From: Acidimicrobiia bacterium
GTDB lineage: Bacteria > Actinomycetota > Acidimicrobiia > Acidimicrobiales > Poriferisodalaceae
Direction: 5' to 3'
Length of the DNA: 11,742 nt
Assembly: GCA_026983855.1 (NCBI GenBank)
Contig: JALSTE010000414.1
Coordinates: forward strand, 1-11,742
A program made the position numbers and the translations under genes. The notes beneath the pieces were generated by a model. It saw only the letters and a program-made list of their open reading frames with translations, was not told the DNA's origin and made no database searches. Positions 1 to 6,283 of this stretch are shown piece after piece (the first letter of the stretch is position 1; every line of letters starts with the position of its first letter).

Positions 1-1
1 G

Positions 2-2386
2 ATGGAGCACGTGATCGATCTCCTCCGGAGCCACGGCCTCACCGACATCGTCGTCACCCTGGCCTTCCTGCCCGACGCCATCCGCAACCACTTCGGCGAC
101 GGCTCGGAGTTCGGGGTGCGGATCACCTACGTCACCGAGGAGGTCCCGCTGGGCACCGCCGGCTCGGTGAGGAACGCCGCCGAGCTCCTGGACGACACGT
201 TCCTGGTCATATCGGGCGACGTGCTCACCGACGTCGACCTGGGAACGGTGATCGGGACCCACCGGGACAACCGGGCCCTGGCGACCATCGGTCTCACCCC
301 CGTCGAGAATCCCCTGGAGTTCGGGATCGTCATCACCGACGAGAACGGGGCCATCGAACGCTTCCTGGAAAAGCCCACCTGGGGTCAGGTGTTCTCCGAC
401 ACCATCAACACGGGCATCTTCGTGCTGGAGCCCGAGATTTTCGACCACATCGAGGAGGGTCGGCCCGTGGACTTCAGCGGGGAGGTGTTCCCGGCCCTGC
501 TGGAGGCGGGGGAACCGCTCTTCGGATCGGTGGTGGAGGGGTACTGGGAGGACGTGGGAACCCTGGACTCATATCTGAGGGTCCACGCCGACGTGCTGGA
601 CCGCCGGGCTCACGTGGTGGTCCCCGGTTTCGCCATCCGGGAGGGGGTCTGGCTGGGCGAGGGGGTCGATCTCGATCCCGAGGCGATGATCGACGGACCG
701 GCCCTCATCGGTGACAACTGTCGAATCGAGGCCCGGGCCCGACTCGGTCCCTACACCGTGCTGGGTTCCAACGTCAGGGTCCGCGAGGGCACCGACCTGG
801 AGAGGGTGGTCATCGGCGACCACACCTACCTGGGGCACAACGTCGACCTCAAGGGCACGGTCACCGGGCGCTCCTGCGACATCCGCGACGGGGCCCGGGC
901 CCTCGAGGGTGCGGTTCTGGGCGATGAGTGCTTCATCGGCGCCGGGGCCTCACTGGCGGAGGACGTCAAGGTCTTCCCCTTCAAGACCGTCGAGGCCGGG
1001 GCGGTGGTGAACAGTTCCATCGTCTGGGAGTCGAGGGGGGCCCGGAACCTGTTCGGACGGGACGGGGTCAGCGGCCTCGCCAACGTGGATCTCACACCCG
1101 AGTTGGCGGTCAGGGTGGCCATGGCGTGGGGGTCGACCCTCCCAAGGGGATCCACCGTGGTCGCCTCCCGGGACACCAGCCGTTCGGCCCGGGCCCTCAA
1201 ACGGGCCCTGATGGCCGGGCTCAACTGCACGGGGGTCAACGTGCTGGATCTCGAGGCCCAGTCGGTGCCCGTGACCCGATTCATGACCCGCAGTCCCGTA
1301 GCCGCCGGTGGTGTGACCATACGGCTGGTCGAGGGGGACCCCGACTCGGTGGTGATGAGGTTCTTCGACGACCGGGGTCTGGACATCACCGAGGCCCGAC
1401 AACGCTCCATAGAGCGGGTGTTCCAGAGGGAGGACTACCGCCGGGTGATGCCCTCGGCCATCGGCGAGATCAACGTCCCCTCCCGACCCCTGGAACGCTA
1501 CGCCGCCGCCATCGCCGAGACCCTGGACATGGAGGCCATCGGGGCCCGGGCCCACAAGATCGTCATCGACTACTCCCACGGCTCAACGGCCCTGGTGCTC
1601 CCCAGTGTCCTGGCCAAGCTGGAGGCCGAGGTTCTGGCCGTCAATCCCTACGTCTCCACGGTGAAGGCCATGGAATTCAACCCCCTGGCCCAGGCGGGTC
1701 GGGTGGCGGACCTGGTTCGTACCTCGGGGGCCGACCTCGGTGTGGTCATGGATCCCGATGGCGAACACCTGATGATGGTGGACGACACCGGGAAGGTCCT
1801 GGACCCGATCCACTCGCTCCTGGCGGTGTGTCTGCTCCTGGCCCGTACCGGCCCCCACACCGTCGCCGTTCCGGTGGCGGCCACCGCCCAGGTGGAGAGG
1901 ATCGTCGAGGCCACCGGGGGCGAGGTCCGTCGGGTGGCGATGAGCACCGGGGCCCTGCAGCGGGCCGCCCTCCGTCAGGGGGTGGATCTGGCCGTGAGCC
2001 TCGACGACGGCTTCATATTCGGCGATGTGGGCGGGGGATACGACGCCGCCGCCACCCTGGCCAAGGTCCTGGAGCTGCTGGCCCGTACCGGTCTGCGGAT
2101 GTCCGAGGTGGTGGCCCGTCTGGAGCCGGTCCACGTGCTCACCGAGGCGGTGCCCACCCCCTGGGACTCCAAGGGCCAGGTGATGAGGCGTCTGGTGGAG
2201 CAGTTCGGGGCCCGGGATCCGATCCTGATCGACGGGATCCGGATACCCCACGGCGACGGTTGGGTGCTGGTGCTGCCCGATCCCGGTGAGCCCCTGACCC
2301 GCATCTGGGCCGAGGGCCCCGATGACGCCACCGCCCGTCGTCTGGTCGAGGAGTACACCCGCCGAATCGTCGAACTCTCACGCTGA
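2..2386 (+). CDS. Mannose-1-phosphate guanylyltransferase fused to a phosphomannomutase-like domain (5' end outside window)
   Basis: Predicted to make GDP-mannose from mannose-1-phosphate and GTP in the cytosol, feeding glycan and glycolipid synthesis. The visible 794 residues open inside the nucleotidyltransferase domain. The N-terminal GGxGTRLRPLT nucleotide loop of the family is missing only because the window begins here, and the ATG at position 2 is probably internal. Seen in order: transferase domain to about residue 205 (SGD at 71-73, FLEKP at 121-125, NTGIF at 136-140), left-handed beta-helix hexapeptide repeats at about 206-340, then a phosphomannomutase/phosphoglucomutase fold at about 347-794. 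The mutase part lacks its usual active-site signatures: no TASHNP-type serine loop near GGVTI (436-440), DPDGEH (584-589) where DGDxDR is expected, and LPDPGEP (758-764) in place of RPSGTEP. Similar long fusions are known in cyanobacteria and actinobacteria. I infer that only the transferase is catalytic. The fusion call is strong; the exact sugar is less certain. Confidence 0.88.
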   Translation: MEHVIDLLRSHGLTDIVVTLAFLPDAIRNHFGDGSEFGVRITYVTEEVPLGTAGSVRNAAELLDDTFLVISGDVLTDVDLGTVIGTHRDNRALATIGLTPVENPLEFGIVITDENGAIERFLEKPTWGQVFSDTINTGIFVLEPEIFDHIEEGRPVDFSGEVFPALLEAGEPLFGSVVEGYWEDVGTLDSYLRVHADVLDRRAHVVVPGFAIREGVWLGEGVDLDPEAMIDGPALIGDNCRIEARARLGPYTVLGSNVRVREGTDLERVVIGDHTYLGHNVDLKGTVTGRSCDIRDGARALEGAVLGDECFIGAGASLAEDVKVFPFKTVEAGAVVNSSIVWESRGARNLFGRDGVSGLANVDLTPELAVRVAMAWGSTLPRGSTVVASRDTSRSARALKRALMAGLNCTGVNVLDLEAQSVPVTRFMTRSPVAAGGVTIRLVEGDPDSVVMRFFDDRGLDITEARQRSIERVFQREDYRRVMPSAIGEINVPSRPLERYAAAIAETLDMEAIGARAHKIVIDYSHGSTALVLPSVLAKLEAEVLAVNPYVSTVKAMEFNPLAQAGRVADLVRTSGADLGVVMDPDGEHLMMVDDTGKVLDPIHSLLAVCLLLARTGPHTVAVPVAATAQVERIVEATGGEVRRVAMSTGALQRAALRQGVDLAVSLDDGFIFGDVGGGYDAAATLAKVLELLARTGLRMSEVVARLEPVHVLTEAVPTPWDSKGQVMRRLVEQFGARDPILIDGIRIPHGDGWVLVLPDPGEPLTRIWAEGPDDATARRLVEEYTRRIVELSR

Positions 2387-2391
2387 GGTTT

Positions 2392-2404
2392 CCCCGTGTC
2401 GGGG
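2392..2404 (+). terminator. Short GC hairpin after the guanylyltransferase gene
   Basis: CCCCG, loop TGT, CGGGG starts six bases after the stop codon. The stem is only 5 bp and no T-run follows, so it is at best a weak terminator or a 3' stabilising hairpin. The rest of the 115-base gap holds only the gcvH promoter candidate. Confidence 0.25.
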
Positions 2405-2488
2405 TCGAGGGAGTGCCACCGGACCCCACCCTCCCGCTGAGGTCGAGGATCGGACGGGGGTCTGACGCGAGGGCGGGCTCCGATCCGA

Positions 2489-2494
2489 TACGGT
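2489..2494 (+). promoter_or_regulatory. Candidate -10 element of a leaderless gcvH transcript
   Basis: TACGGT fits the actinobacterial TANNNT -10 pattern and ends 7 bases before the gcvH ATG, so transcription would begin at or next to the start codon. No Shine-Dalgarno sequence is visible before this ATG, which agrees with leaderless translation. No convincing -35 is seen. Confidence 0.5.
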
Positions 2495-2501
2495 CGCGGC
2501 C

Positions 2502-2882
2502 ATGGATGTGCCTTCGGATCTGCTCTACTCCAATGACCATGAATGGGCCCGCCGTGAGGATGGACGGGTGAGGGTGGGAATCACCGACTACGCCCAGGAT
2601 TCGCTGGGGGACGTGGTCTACGTCGACCTGCCCCCGGTCGGAACCGAGGTGGAGGCCTCGGCCGGATTCGGTGAGGTCGAGTCCACCAAGTCGGTGTCCG
2701 ATCTGTTCGCCCCGGTGGGGGGGAAGGTGGTCGAGGTCAACGAGGCCCTGACCGACACCCCCGAACTGATCAACTCCGACCCCTACGGGGAGGGCTGGCT
2801 GATCGTCATCGAGCCGAGTGACCCCTCCGAACTCGACTCCCTCCTGGACGCCGCGGCGTACGCCGAACTCACGGGAAACTGA
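2502..2882 (+). CDS. gcvH: Glycine cleavage system H protein
   Basis: Lipoyl carrier of the glycine cleavage system: it shuttles the aminomethyl intermediate from the P protein to the T and L proteins. The 126-residue length is normal for the family. The opening matches the H-protein pattern (YSNDHEWAR at about 9-17, GITDYAQDSLGDVVYVDLP at 26-44). The lipoylation site is K63 in ESTKSVSDLFAP, and NSDPYGEGWL near residues 91-100 is the usual C-terminal signature. ATG 2502 gives the full N-terminus and has a -10-like element just upstream. The genes for P, T and L are not in the window. Here gcvH heads the gcvH-FHA-MerR block, as in mycobacteria. The FHA gene begins 6 bases after its stop, so the two are probably co-transcribed. 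Confidence 0.96.
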   Translation: MDVPSDLLYSNDHEWARREDGRVRVGITDYAQDSLGDVVYVDLPPVGTEVEASAGFGEVESTKSVSDLFAPVGGKVVEVNEALTDTPELINSDPYGEGWLIVIEPSDPSELDSLLDAAAYAELTGN

Positions 2883-2888
2883 GTCCAG

Positions 2889-3353
2889 GTGGTCGGTAGC
2901 TTCTGCAGCCGTTGCGGGCACGAGAATCCCCCCGGGTCCCGGTTCTGCTCCTCCTGTGGGGAGAGGCTCCGTCCCGAGGTCGACGACCGCACCCTGGGTT
3001 TCGACCCCATCGAGGGCGCCGAGCAGGAGAACCGGGCGGCGGAGGTGTCGGGCTACCTGGTCGTAACCCGGGGTCACCGGTCGGGGGTCAGGTTCCCGCT
3101 GACGGGGGAGACCGCCACCGCCGGCCGGCACCCCGAGAGTGACGTCTTCCTCGATGACATCACCGTGTCCCGACGCCACGTGGAGATCCGACGGGTGGGT
3201 GATCACCACGTGATCCGGGACGTGGGCTCGCTGAACGGAACCTACGTGAACGCCGAGCGGGTGGAGGAGGCCGTCCTCTCCGACGGTGATGAGGTGCAGA
3301 TCGGCAAGTTCAAGTTGGTGTACATAGAGGAACCGGGGGGTGCGACGGAGTGA
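2889..3353 (+). CDS. garA: Zinc-ribbon FHA-domain protein, GarA/OdhI-like
   Basis: Probable phospho-switch protein of 154 residues. The FHA domain (about 55-147) is canonical: GRHPESD at 79-85, ITVSRRH at 91-97, DVGSLNGTYVN at 111-121, QIGKFKLVY at 137-145, very close to mycobacterial GarA as I recall it. GarA/OdhI proteins control 2-oxoglutarate dehydrogenase and glutamate metabolism when unphosphorylated, and are switched off when an N-terminal threonine is phosphorylated and folds back on the FHA domain. Here the N-terminus is instead a four-cysteine zinc ribbon (C6, C9, C20, C23). A linker threonine (T35 in DDRTLGFDP) is the only obvious candidate for the phospho-site. GTG 2889 is the start that keeps all four cysteines; an ATG start would lose them. 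Its stop overlaps the next gene's GTG by 4 bases. The family and synteny are firm; equating its function with GarA is inference. Confidence 0.85.
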   Translation: MVGSFCSRCGHENPPGSRFCSSCGERLRPEVDDRTLGFDPIEGAEQENRAAEVSGYLVVTRGHRSGVRFPLTGETATAGRHPESDVFLDDITVSRRHVEIRRVGDHHVIRDVGSLNGTYVNAERVEEAVLSDGDEVQIGKFKLVYIEEPGGATE

Positions 3354-4150
3354 GTGGCTCCCGGGAGCACCTCTCCATCGGCGAGGTACTGACCCTGATC
3401 CAGCAGGACTTCCCCGATGTCACGATCTCCAAGATCCGCTTTCTGGAGAGTCAGGGTCTGCTGAGTCCCGAACGGACCCCGTCGGGGTACCGGAAGTTCC
3501 GTCAGGCGGACCTCGATCAGCTCCGCTGGGTGCTGCGTCAGCAGAAGGAACGGTTCCTCCCCCTCAAGGTGATCCGGGAGAAGCTGGCCCGGGGCGAGCA
3601 CCTGGCATCCGAACCCACCCCCGATTCACGGTCAGGGTCCGACGACAGGGGGGCCGGCTCCGAGGCGGGCGGTGGAGGGGAGGTCCCATCCGTCGGGGAT
3701 GGTGCCACCGATCACCCCCGGGTCGACGTCGGCGATGGGATCGGGGGTCTGGAGGACGCCGGTCCCACCTCCCTGGCCCTTTCGGTGGAGGAGTTGTTGG
3801 CGGCCACGGGGCTGAGCCCCGAGGACCTCCAGGCTCTGGAGTCCTACGGACTCATAGAGTCACGCTCCATCGGACCGGCCACCTACTACGACGGCGAGGC
3901 CCTGATAGTGGCCAAGCTGGCGGCGGGGTTCGCGGTGTTCGGTGTTGAGGCCCGACACCTGAGGATGTACAAGATCGCCGCCCAGCGGGAGGCGAGTGTG
4001 TTCGAACAGGTGATAATGCCCCTGGTGCGGCAGAGGAACCCCTCCTCGGCCCGCAAGGCCCGTGAGCAGCTCGAGGAGATGGCCAGGATGGGGGCCAGGA
4101 TGAGGGGGGCGATGATCCGCCTGGCCCTGGGGGACCATCTGGAGCCCTGA
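3350..4150 (+). CDS. ftsR: MerR-family regulator, FtsR-like
   Basis: Cytosolic DNA-binding regulator of 266 residues. The N-terminal MerR winged helix-turn-helix covers about residues 8-82 (SIGEVLTLIQ, FPDVTISKIRFLESQGLL, RTPSGYRKF, FLPLKVIREKL). A Ser/Gly/Asp-rich linker at about 85-143 is probably disordered. A conserved C-terminal domain (about 144-266) contains YGLIESR and FGVEARHLRMYK. This matches the Rv1828/FtsR family, whose member in Corynebacterium glutamicum activates ftsZ transcription; the target in this organism is not visible. The GTG start overlaps the stop of the FHA gene (GTGA), indicating translational coupling. The linker is longer than in the mycobacterial protein as I remember it. 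No cysteine or ligand pocket suggests metal sensing. Confidence 0.9.
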   Translation: MSGSREHLSIGEVLTLIQQDFPDVTISKIRFLESQGLLSPERTPSGYRKFRQADLDQLRWVLRQQKERFLPLKVIREKLARGEHLASEPTPDSRSGSDDRGAGSEAGGGGEVPSVGDGATDHPRVDVGDGIGGLEDAGPTSLALSVEELLAATGLSPEDLQALESYGLIESRSIGPATYYDGEALIVAKLAAGFAVFGVEARHLRMYKIAAQREASVFEQVIMPLVRQRNPSSARKAREQLEEMARMGARMRGAMIRLALGDHLEP

Positions 4151-4249
4151 GGGCCGGGGCCGGGGAGGCGACCGGGGACGGTGGGGAGAGGGGCGGCGCC
4201 GGCCGATTGCGTTTGGGGGCGGCGCGGGCCAACCGGGTTGTGGCGGCGG

Positions 4250-4255
4250 TAATGT
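4250..4255 (+). promoter_or_regulatory. Candidate -10 element of a leaderless transcript for the BFN-domain gene
   Basis: TAATGT matches TANNNT and ends 6 bases before GTG 4262. The 111-base gap after the FtsR-like gene and the lack of a Shine-Dalgarno sequence support a separate leaderless start. No clear -35 is present. Confidence 0.5.
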
Positions 4256-4261
4256 CAGGAC

Positions 4262-4780
4262 GTGATCGAAATGGAGCTCATAGGGGTCCAGTTGGAGATG
4301 CCCTCCAACAGCCCTGTCCTCCTGTTGCGGGAGTCCAACAGCCAGGGACGGGTGCTGCCGGTCGTGATCGACCTGCCCGAGGCCCAGGCCATCGGTAGGG
4401 GTATGGACGGTGTGCGCACGGCCCGGCCCATGACCCACGATCTCATGAAGAGCCTGCTGGACGCACTGGGAGCCCGGGTCGTGAAGGTCACGGTCACCGA
4501 ACTGGTGGATCGGACCTTCTACGCCGTGGTCGAGCTGCAGACGGCCGGGGGCGAGACCCTCGAGGTGTCCAGCCGTCCCTCCGACGCGGTGGCCCTGGCG
4601 GTGAGAACCCAGAGTCCCATCTTCGCCTCGGAGGAGGTGATGGACGAGGCCGGTCAGTTCCTGGAGGGCCTCTCCCGGGACCGGGAGACCGATGAGGTGG
4701 ATGAGGAGGTGGTCGAGGAATTGGTGGATGAGTTCAAGGCCTTCCTCAACGACATCTCCCCGGAGGACTTCCAGAATTAG
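4262..4780 (+). CDS. Bifunctional nuclease (BFN/DUF151) domain protein
   Basis: Protein of 172 residues with a BFN/DUF151 domain at about 3-132. Conserved parts are visible: PVLLLRE (18-24), EAQAI (40-44), RPMTHDL (55-61), TFYAVVEL (85-92), SSRPSDAVALAVR (103-115) and SPIFASEEV (118-126). A charged helix and the C-terminal FKAFLNDISPEDF (158-170) also occur in the Rv1829 family. Nuclease activity is reported for plant BFN proteins, and the bacterial role is poorly defined. GTG 4262 is preferred over ATG 4271: it matches the family N-terminus in length and sits at the right distance from a -10 element. Residues 36-38 read IDL where I expect an Ile-Gly pair in many relatives. It lies between two MerR genes, as in mycobacteria. 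Confidence 0.9.
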   Translation: MIEMELIGVQLEMPSNSPVLLLRESNSQGRVLPVVIDLPEAQAIGRGMDGVRTARPMTHDLMKSLLDALGARVVKVTVTELVDRTFYAVVELQTAGGETLEVSSRPSDAVALAVRTQSPIFASEEVMDEAGQFLEGLSRDRETDEVDEEVVEELVDEFKAFLNDISPEDFQN

Positions 4781-4782
4781 AG

Positions 4783-4797
4783 CCCCGGCAACCGGGG
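4783..4797 (+). terminator. GC hairpin directly after the BFN-domain gene
   Basis: CCCCGG, loop CAA, CCGGGG is a perfect 6-bp stem starting two bases after the stop codon. No U-tract follows, so it may be a weak terminator or an RNA end-stabiliser. It separates this gene from the independent promoter of the second MerR gene. Confidence 0.4.
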
Positions 4798-4811
4798 TGG
4801 CGATCAGCCTC

Positions 4812-4840
4812 ATTCGCGCGGACCGCGCGATAATTCGCGC
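4812..4840 (+). promoter_or_regulatory. Repeated ATTCGCGC boxes and inverted repeat upstream of the second MerR promoter
   Basis: ATTCGCGC occurs at 4812-4819 and 4833-4840, exactly 21 bases apart (about two helical turns). Between and overlapping them lies a perfect inverted repeat, TCGCGCGG-A-CCGCGCGA (4814-4830). The block ends 9 bases before the -35 hexamer, a usual place for an activator or upstream operator. The bound protein is unknown. Confidence 0.45.
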
Positions 4841-4849
4841 AAACGGTGG

Positions 4850-4878
4850 TTGACCCTGACCCTCCGTACCCGTACCTT
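4850..4878 (+). promoter_or_regulatory. Housekeeping-type promoter of the second MerR gene
   Basis: TTGACC at 4850-4855 and TACCTT at 4873-4878 are separated by 17 bp, the ideal spacing. Transcription would begin near 4885, leaving an approximately 60-base leader. This is the only promoter in the window where both hexamers are clear. Confidence 0.7.
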
Positions 4879-4908
4879 GCCTACAAGGACGTAGTTCCAC
4901 CGATGTAG

Positions 4909-4924
4909 GTTCCCGATCGGGAAC
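4909..4924. promoter_or_regulatory. Perfect 16-bp palindrome in the leader of the second MerR gene
   Basis: GTTCCCGATCGGGAAC is an uninterrupted palindrome lying between the predicted transcription start (near 4885) and the ATG at 4948. Its left half overlaps an imperfect tandem repeat (GTAGTTCCACCGAT at 4891-4904, GTAGGTTCCCGAT at 4905-4917). A dimeric repressor or autoregulating MerR protein bound here would block elongation. The regulator is not identified. Confidence 0.5.
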
Positions 4925-4947
4925 GGGCGGTGGAGAAGGGACCTCAG

Positions 4948-5418
4948 ATGGCAGGCGGCGCGGTAGAGAGCCAGTTCACGGGCAAGAGGGCGGCGGAGAT
5001 CGTGGGGATCACCTACCGTCAACTCGACTACTGGGCCCGGACCGATCTGATCCGCCCCTCGGTCAACGACGCCTCGGGTTCGGGGACCCGCCGGGCCTAC
5101 AGCTACCAGGATCTGCTGGAACTCAAGGTCATCAAGACCCTGCTGGACTCCGGCATCCGCCTGGAGCAGGTTCGCCAGGTGTTCGAGTACCTCCGCCACG
5201 ACCTGGGCCAGAACGTGACCACCGCCAACCTGGTCATCAGCGGCTCCACCTCGGTACTGGTCAAGTCGGGGGAGGAGATCATCGACCTGATCCGCAAGGG
5301 CCAGGGGGTTCTCAACATTCTCCCCCTGGCCGGGGTGAAGGAGGAGCTGGACGCGGCCATCGTCGACCTGCACCCGCTGCCCGGCGACATCTCCGCCGAT
5401 CGTTCCTACGGGTTCTGA
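4948..5418 (+). CDS. MerR-family transcriptional regulator (Rv1830-like)
   Basis: Regulator of 156 residues. The MerR helix-turn-helix occupies about 12-82: TGKRAAEIVGITYRQLDYWAR, then GSGTRRAYSYQDLLELKVIK and DSGIRLEQVRQVFEYLR. The C-terminal part (about 90-156) has the EEIIDLIRKGQGVLNI pattern, which I recall from the Rv1830 family. ATG 4948 is preferred over GTG 4930 because GAGAAGGGA (4932-4940) forms a good ribosome binding site 7 bases ahead of it, and that sequence would be coding if GTG were used. The gene has its own promoter and an operator-like leader. It closes the conserved gcvH block. Targets in this organism are unknown; in mycobacteria the homologue has been linked to growth and cell-cycle control, which I state only from memory. 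Confidence 0.9.
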   Translation: MAGGAVESQFTGKRAAEIVGITYRQLDYWARTDLIRPSVNDASGSGTRRAYSYQDLLELKVIKTLLDSGIRLEQVRQVFEYLRHDLGQNVTTANLVISGSTSVLVKSGEEIIDLIRKGQGVLNILPLAGVKEELDAAIVDLHPLPGDISADRSYGF

Positions 5419-5543
5419 CCGGGGGGGTGTTGGCTTCGGGGGCTGACCCGTGTTGATGGCCTCCGGCTTGTGACTCCGGTTCTGACCCGGGGGTGTTGGC
5501 TCCGGGGGCTGATCCGTGTTGATGGCCTCCGGCTTCGGACTCC
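5411..5543. repeat. Two-copy tandem duplication (about 66-67 bp) spanning the MerR stop codon
   Basis: Copy 1 begins at 5411 with GGTTCTGACC, which contains the last codon and stop of the second MerR gene. Copy 2 begins at 5478 with the same ten bases. Matching blocks include GTGTTGGC (5427 and 5493) and GTGTTGATGGCCTCCGGCTT (5450 and 5516). The copies differ by one G and a few substitutions. The repeat fills nearly all of the space between the convergent MerR and PilZ genes. I see no strong terminator in it. Confidence 0.85.
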
Positions 5544-5548
5544 GGCCC

Positions 5549-6283
5549 TCAGCCCCACCTGCGGTAGAGCTCACCGATCCGCTTGGCGCCGGTCACCCGC
5601 TGCTGGAGCCGGCCCAGGGCCAGGCTGGGGTCGATGGCCTCCCGTTCGGCGACCTCCCGGCTCAGGGCCCGGCGCACCTCGGGGGTGAGGGCCATGAACT
5701 CGACCCTCATCTGGCCCGACACGGTGAAGCCGTCACCGGGAACTCCAATCACCCTGGCCCTGAGGTTCACCTGGTCATGGGTCAGGGGAAGATGCATCAC
5801 CAGGACGGCGTCGGCCGAGGGTAGGTCCCGGGACCGAAGTCGGGCGCCGACCACCGACAGGTCCATGAGCTCCGATTCCCGCTCGGGACCGGGATGACCC
5901 CGGTCGTCCAGCTCGGACCAGAAGACCGGCAGCTGCAGATTGGCCCGGGGGGCCCGCCGGCCCTGCATCCGCCAGGCCCGGGTCGGCTGACGGAACGTCA
6001 TGCGGACGCCGAGGCCGGCTGAGCAGATCCTCGTGAGGGAGGTCGTGAAGCAATCCACGCCGTCGCCGGTGGCCCGCTCCCCCGAGAGGAGAATCCCCGG
6101 GTTGAGCCAGCGCCGGGGGTTCATGGCCAGGGCCGAGAAGGTCTCCTCATCGGAGGCGATCACGGCCACCTGGAGGGTCGGACCCCCCTCGGTGTGGGCG
6201 ATGAGCCTGATCGTGACCACGTCGCCCTCATCCACCCTGACCGAGGAGGCGTCCACGTCAGGGCTCATCGCCCGGGTACTCAT
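5549..6283 (-). CDS. PilZ-domain protein with YcgR-like N-terminal region
   Basis: Probable cytosolic cyclic-di-GMP receptor of 244 residues. The C-terminal PilZ domain (about 107-200) shows both ligand motifs: RRAPR (109-113, RxxxR) and DLSVVG (141-146, D/NxSxxG). The N-terminal half (about 15-100) is beta-rich and resembles the flagellar-brake/YcgR-N type that precedes PilZ in other proteins. ATG 6283 is chosen because it overlaps the stop of the upstream secreted-protein gene in ATGA, giving translational coupling; an upstream alternative at 6328 would overlap that gene by 49 bases. No flagellar, pilus, cyclase or cellulose gene is in the window, so the output is unknown. The binding motifs are clear, but c-di-GMP binding itself is inferred. 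Confidence 0.85.
   Translation of the reverse strand: MSTRAMSPDVDASSVRVDEGDVVTIRLIAHTEGGPTLQVAVIASDEETFSALAMNPRRWLNPGILLSGERATGDGVDCFTTSLTRICSAGLGVRMTFRQPTRAWRMQGRRAPRANLQLPVFWSELDDRGHPGPERESELMDLSVVGARLRSRDLPSADAVLVMHLPLTHDQVNLRARVIGVPGDGFTVSGQMRVEFMALTPEVRRALSREVAEREAIDPSLALGRLQQRVTGAKRIGELYRRWG

Noticed and set aside
928..2289. Long open frame (453 codons) on the + strand inside the guanylyltransferase gene
   Set aside because: Gly/Arg/Pro-rich shadow of a high-GC gene; the other + frame has clear domain motifs across the same span.
3860..4900. 346-codon minus-strand frame across ftsR and the BFN gene
   Set aside because: His/Gln/Leu/Pro-rich antisense translation without recognisable motifs; the + strand genes match known families and synteny.
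4930..4947. GTG 4930 as start of the second MerR protein
   Set aside because: It would make the good ribosome binding site GAGAAGGGA part of the coding sequence; ATG 4948 fits better.
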